Shown piece after piece: positions 60,816 through 64,000 of a DNA stretch of 64,000 nt. The stretch covers positions 1 through 64,000 of the forward strand of contig JAFVAT010000030.1 of assembly GCA_017480385.1 (NCBI GenBank). Reading direction: 5' to 3'. This DNA is from Alphaproteobacteria bacterium (GTDB lineage Bacteria; Pseudomonadota; Alphaproteobacteria; CAAGCB01; CAG-977). The translations under genes and the position numbers were made by a program. Each line of letters opens with the position of its first letter. The first letter of the stretch is position 1. Under the pieces are notes generated by a model. That model was not told the DNA's origin. It did no database searches and was given only the letters and a program-made list of their open reading frames with translations.

Positions 60816-61703
60816 ATGTTTTTCAAAATTGTTTTTTTTACTTTTTGCACAGCGGCCTTATCCGCTTTTCCCGCGGCAGCGACACCGTCTGTCGTCGTTT
60901 CAACAGCACCGCTGCACAGCATTGTCGGTGCCGTTATGGACGGAGCGGGAGAACCGCAGCTTTTGCTGCCGCCGACGGTTTCCGTACATGATTTTCATTT
61001 AAAGCCGTCGGACATGCGCCATTTGTCCTCTGCCGACATTGTATTTTGGGGAGGCCCGGCACTGGAAACGGGATTAATCAAAGCTTTGCAGGCCGCAGGA
61101 AAGCAGGATCAAAGCATTGCCGTTTTAGAATCTCCCGAATTAACCGTTTATCCGGCGCGGGGCGATCATTACAGCGAAACAGACGGTCATTTCTGGCTGG
61201 ATCCTTTAAATATGGCGGCAGCGGCTTTCATTGCGGCCCAAAAATTAGCCAAAGCCGATCCTGAAAATGCCGCCCTGTATCAAGAAAATGCCCAACGCCT
61301 TCAATCGGATATGGCAGCGCTGAAATCCAAAGGAAAAAAGATACTGGCCCCTTTTAAAAACAGGCCGTACGTTGTTTTTCACGATGCTTATCAATATTTG
61401 GAAAAAAGCCTTGGTTTGTCCTCTCTGGGCGCGCTTTTCATTGATCCGCATCATGCGGCGGGAGCAGCCCGGATTTCGGATGTACGGGAGAAAATAAAGA
61501 ACAAAGGAACCGTATGCCTGTTTTCAGAACCGCAGTTTTCTGATAAAAGAATAAAAGCCGCCGCGGAAGGATTACCGGTTTTGTTCGGCGAACTGGATCC
61601 GTCCGGATCAGCGGTCAGTCCGGGCAAAAATTTTTATCCGGCATTAATGGAAAATCTGTATCGTTCGCTGGCCGAATGTTTAAGCCGTCTGCCCGCAGAA
61701 TAA
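60816..61703 (+). CDS. znuA: Zinc ABC transporter periplasmic binding protein
   Basis: 295 residues with a signal peptide (ends AFPAAA). Cluster A-I binding protein: metal ligands likely in VHDFHLKPSD (His), DGHFWLDP (His), FHDAYQYLE (His) and a late Asp/Glu. The His-rich acidic loop of many ZnuA proteins is reduced to GDHYSETDGH. The gap to znuC (60738-60815) contains TGTATT...AATACA, a possible regulator site, without a clear Zur match. Confidence 0.92.
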   Translation: MFFKIVFFTFCTAALSAFPAAATPSVVVSTAPLHSIVGAVMDGAGEPQLLLPPTVSVHDFHLKPSDMRHLSSADIVFWGGPALETGLIKALQAAGKQDQSIAVLESPELTVYPARGDHYSETDGHFWLDPLNMAAAAFIAAQKLAKADPENAALYQENAQRLQSDMAALKSKGKKILAPFKNRPYVVFHDAYQYLEKSLGLSSLGALFIDPHHAAGAARISDVREKIKNKGTVCLFSEPQFSDKRIKAAAEGLPVLFGELDPSGSAVSPGKNFYPALMENLYRSLAECLSRLPAE

Positions 61704-61713
61704 GGAATACCGA

Positions 61714-63228
61714 ATGATTTATCAGGCAATCGTGTTATTGATGTTGTGTTTTTTGCCCATAACCGGTCAGGCAAAAAATATCATGCCTCAGGAAATCAGA
61801 TATCCGACGGCTGTCGGCAGTTTTTATCCCCGCAACGGGCGGGAACTTTCTAAAAAAGCCGTTGAACTGATCGAAGCCGCGGACCGTCATCTGCGCGTTT
61901 CTGACGGCCAGCCTCCCAAAGCGATTATCGTGCCTCACAATGCGCTGTATTTTTCCGGACCGGTTGCCGCCGCCGGCTATGCGGCTCTAAAACGCTTAAA
62001 GCCCTTTGTAAAATGCGTCGTTTTAATCGGTTCTTCGCATCAGGGGAAATACTTCGGCATTTCATTGTCCCAGGCGCGGTATTGGGAAATGCCGAATCGA
62101 CGGTTTGAAACAGATCGGGAATTAACAGACAGACTAATCAAAATGCAGGGAATCGGCTTTGACAACGATGCACATGAAGCAGAGTCTTCTTTGGAAATGC
62201 AGCTGCCGTTCATTAATGCGATCTTTGATAAAAATGTCAAAATCATGCCGATTCTGGTCGAAGACGCCAGCATAGAACAGGTTTCTGATCTGATCGACGC
62301 TGTTTGGGGCGGCCCGGAAACGGTCATTGTGATTTCAACAGACATGTTTGCCAGCAAAGATGCCGATTTGGTGCAAAGAACAATTCAAAAAACGGCTCGT
62401 TCTTTGGAAAAACGAGATTCTTCGGCGATTAAATCAAGTTCTTTCTGCGCTCCGCTGCCCGTCGCCGGACTGCTGTCCTATGCACGCGAAAATAACCTCA
62501 GTGTTCAAACTTTGGACTTGCAAACCTCTGCCGACCATTATGTTACAACGGATAAAATAATCGGCTTCGGAGCTTTCGGCATTTATGAAACCGATGAAGC
62601 CTCACGGGAAGACAGCCGGGAACAGTTAGAAGCCGTTTTGCAAGCCAATCAGGAATCTTTGCTGCGCGTTGCGGCCCAATCCATTGTGACGGGGTTTGAA
62701 CGCGGACGGCCTCTTCGTCTGCGGGAAAGCCGCTATCCGGAAGAACTGCGCGAAAAAGGGGCAACCTTTGTCAATATTTATTATAACGGTGTTTTGCGCG
62801 GCAGTGCGGGTTCAACGGAACCGACGCGCTCAATTTTGGAAGACATTGCGGAAAATGCGTATGCGGCTGCCTTTTCCGATTTCCGCTTTATCCCGTTAAG
62901 TGAAGAAGAAATGAAAAACGCGGAAGTCTCGATTTCCTTTTTAACGCGTCCCGTATCCATTCATTTCAGTACGGAAGCGGAGCTGCTATCTAAGATAACG
63001 CCACAGTCAGACGGCTTGATTTTAAAGGAAAGATCGAACCGCGCTTTATTCCTGCCTCAGATTTGGGAAACGTTTTCTTCTCCAAAAGAATTTCTGATTC
63101 ATTTAAAACAGCGCGCTGGGCTGCCGGCTGATTACTGGTCGCCGACGATTAAAGTATACCGGTTTAATGTAATTGACCTGAACAGCGGCGATTTAGAAAA
63201 TCCAAAATCTGTCTGGCTGCCGAGGTAA
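61714..63228 (+). CDS. Exported MEMO1-AMMECR1 fusion protein
   Basis: 504 residues. Signal peptide (MIYQAIVLLMLCFLPITGQA), then a MEMO-like domain (about 25-295) and an AMMECR1-like domain (about 305-500). In MEMO the metal ligands are two His and a Cys; here PHNALYFSG, GSSHQG and FCAPLPVAGLL keep these, and STDMF holds the conserved Asp, while the usual His after it and the one in E-H-S-L-E (ESSLEMQLPF) are lost. AMMECR1 signature LRESRYPEEL...GVLRGSAGSTEP reads as family G-C-x-G. This system normally acts with a radical SAM enzyme in the cytosol; an exported fusion 10 bases after znuA is odd and suggests metal-linked periplasmic work. Confidence 0.82.
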   Translation: MIYQAIVLLMLCFLPITGQAKNIMPQEIRYPTAVGSFYPRNGRELSKKAVELIEAADRHLRVSDGQPPKAIIVPHNALYFSGPVAAAGYAALKRLKPFVKCVVLIGSSHQGKYFGISLSQARYWEMPNRRFETDRELTDRLIKMQGIGFDNDAHEAESSLEMQLPFINAIFDKNVKIMPILVEDASIEQVSDLIDAVWGGPETVIVISTDMFASKDADLVQRTIQKTARSLEKRDSSAIKSSSFCAPLPVAGLLSYARENNLSVQTLDLQTSADHYVTTDKIIGFGAFGIYETDEASREDSREQLEAVLQANQESLLRVAAQSIVTGFERGRPLRLRESRYPEELREKGATFVNIYYNGVLRGSAGSTEPTRSILEDIAENAYAAAFSDFRFIPLSEEEMKNAEVSISFLTRPVSIHFSTEAELLSKITPQSDGLILKERSNRALFLPQIWETFSSPKEFLIHLKQRAGLPADYWSPTIKVYRFNVIDLNSGDLENPKSVWLPR

Positions 63229-63233
63229 ACAGA

Positions 63234-63668
63234 ATGAAAAATATTTTATGGGTTGTTGCCGGAGCTCTGATCACGTCTGATTTTAAAGTATTGCTGTCCC
63301 GCCGCCCGGAGGGCAAAAATCTGGCCGGATTCTGGGAATATCCCGGCGGCAAAATTGAAACGGGCGAAACGCCGGAAGCCGCTCTGTGCCGCGAATTAAG
63401 GGAAGAGCTTTGCCTTACGGTCAATTCGGCAGATCTGAAACCGTTAACCTTCGCCTCTTTCGAATACGAAAAATTCCACTTGGTCATGCCGCTGTTTGTC
63501 TGCCAACGCTGGCAGGGGACTCCGGTTGGAGCCGAAGGACAAAAAATAGCCTTTGCTGACGCCGAAACCGTCGGCTCGGATCAGGAAAAATTCCCCATGC
63601 CGCCGGCAGATGACGAATTGTCCGCCTGTCTGCGGCAATGGATCAAATATCAAAGAAGCAAAGAATAA
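63234..63668 (+). CDS. mutT: NUDIX hydrolase, MutT-like
   Basis: 144 residues. Nudix box GGKIETGETPEAALCRELREEL is intact (G-x5-E-x7-REUXEE). The N-terminal LLSRRPEGKNLAGFWEYPGGK is typical of MutT-type 8-oxo-dGTP phosphatases with a GFWEFPGGK motif. It follows the MEMO-AMMECR1 gene by 5 bases. Confidence 0.9.
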   Translation: MKNILWVVAGALITSDFKVLLSRRPEGKNLAGFWEYPGGKIETGETPEAALCRELREELCLTVNSADLKPLTFASFEYEKFHLVMPLFVCQRWQGTPVGAEGQKIAFADAETVGSDQEKFPMPPADDELSACLRQWIKYQRSKE

Positions 63669-63747
63669 AAAAATTTTATTACACTCTGGCAGTGTGAAAA
63701 ATCTTGGTATATAGTGAGTTAAAACTTTTGGTATTCGGATTTGAACA

Positions 63748-64000
63748 ATGATGGAAAAAAAGCCCTCTTCTTTTATGCAAAAGCTGCCGAACTATTTGAC
63801 TTTTATGCGTATTTTAGTCATTCCCGGCGTAGTGGCTTCTTTTTCTTTCCCCGGCATACTGGCCGCGTGGGTCGGCTGCGGATTATTTATGGCCGCTTCC
63901 ATAACAGATTGGTTTGACGGTTATTTGGCCAGAAAATTTAAAAGCACGTCCAGTTTAGGACGCATTTTCGATCCGATCGCCGATAAATTGCTGGTAGCGG
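63748..64000 (+). CDS. pgsA: CDP-diacylglycerol--glycerol-3-phosphate 3-phosphatidyltransferase (partial)
   Basis: 5' part only; the gene runs off the window. Two ATG codons stand in a row (63748, 63751). The N-terminus reads KLPNYLTFMRILVIPGV, then the CDP-alcohol phosphotransferase motif DWFDGYLARKF...GRIFDPIADKLLV with all Asp residues in place. Makes phosphatidylglycerol-phosphate, using the glycerol-3-phosphate that gpsA-type enzymes provide. Confidence 0.92.
   Translation, partial: MMEKKPSSFMQKLPNYLTFMRILVIPGVVASFSFPGILAAWVGCGLFMAASITDWFDGYLARKFKSTSSLGRIFDPIADKLLVA

Overview
The window reads as a chromosomal segment of a low-to-middle G+C alphaproteobacterium. The lineage call is an inference from gene order: a mitofilin-like gene next to hemY and divergent from tsaD-gpsA, a nuo operon running into birA and RNase J, ftsK next to lolA, and tyrS divergent from anmK. 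The cysteine-rich secreted repeat proteins and the pared-down respiratory complex I would suit a host-associated, oxygen-poor niche, but that is not proven here. Most genes are housekeeping and tightly packed.

Layout. 1-2.3 kb: an exported SH3-like protein and a secreted Cys-rich protein behind a 13-C tract. 2.3-19.4 kb: Mic60/HemY-like genes, tsaD, gpsA, a YidE-type transporter, a kinase-like protein, HAD phosphatase, a SugE/Gdx exporter behind a guanidine-I riboswitch, a metallophosphoesterase, tRNA-Met(CAT), cysE, tyrS, anmK and an amidohydrolase. 19.4-24 kb: an accessory island with a second C-tract (15 C), a long Cys-rich repeat protein, a small Cys-rich protein sharing an N-terminal motif with the first one, and two paralogous HExxH proteins. 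24-38 kb: RNase J, birA and a 12-gene complex I operon (nuoABCDGHIJKLMN) lacking nuoE and nuoF. 38-44.6 kb: a RecD/TraA-like helicase with two small unknown genes, glycogen phosphorylase, and a 102-bp tandem repeat. 44.6-50 kb: lolA, ftsK, a Lon-N protein, a CnoX-like thioredoxin, tRNA-Gly(GCC), and a small P-loop protein. 50-58 kb: a metabolic island with an HxlR regulator, hydrolase, MtnX-like phosphatase, glycerol-1-phosphate dehydrogenase-like protein, Rrf2 regulator and a sulfur operon (methyltransferase, luxS, mccB, mccA). 58-64 kb: an orphan DotB/PilT-like ATPase, znuCB/znuA, an exported MEMO-AMMECR1 fusion, a NUDIX protein and the start of pgsA.

The most notable element is at 54.43-54.67 kb. 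Upstream of the sulfur operon lies a 27-codon leader ORF with Cys-Arg-Cys-Cys-Cys, followed by a perfect 10-bp terminator hairpin and a competing 8-bp antiterminator pairing. This has the architecture of a cysteine-sensing transcription attenuator for a methionine-to-cysteine (reverse transsulfuration) operon, with a candidate Rrf2 operator just upstream. The second is the pair of poly-C tracts at matching positions before two Cys-rich surface or secreted protein genes, which suggests phase variation. Start codons, motifs and hairpins were read by eye; no database search or folding program was run.
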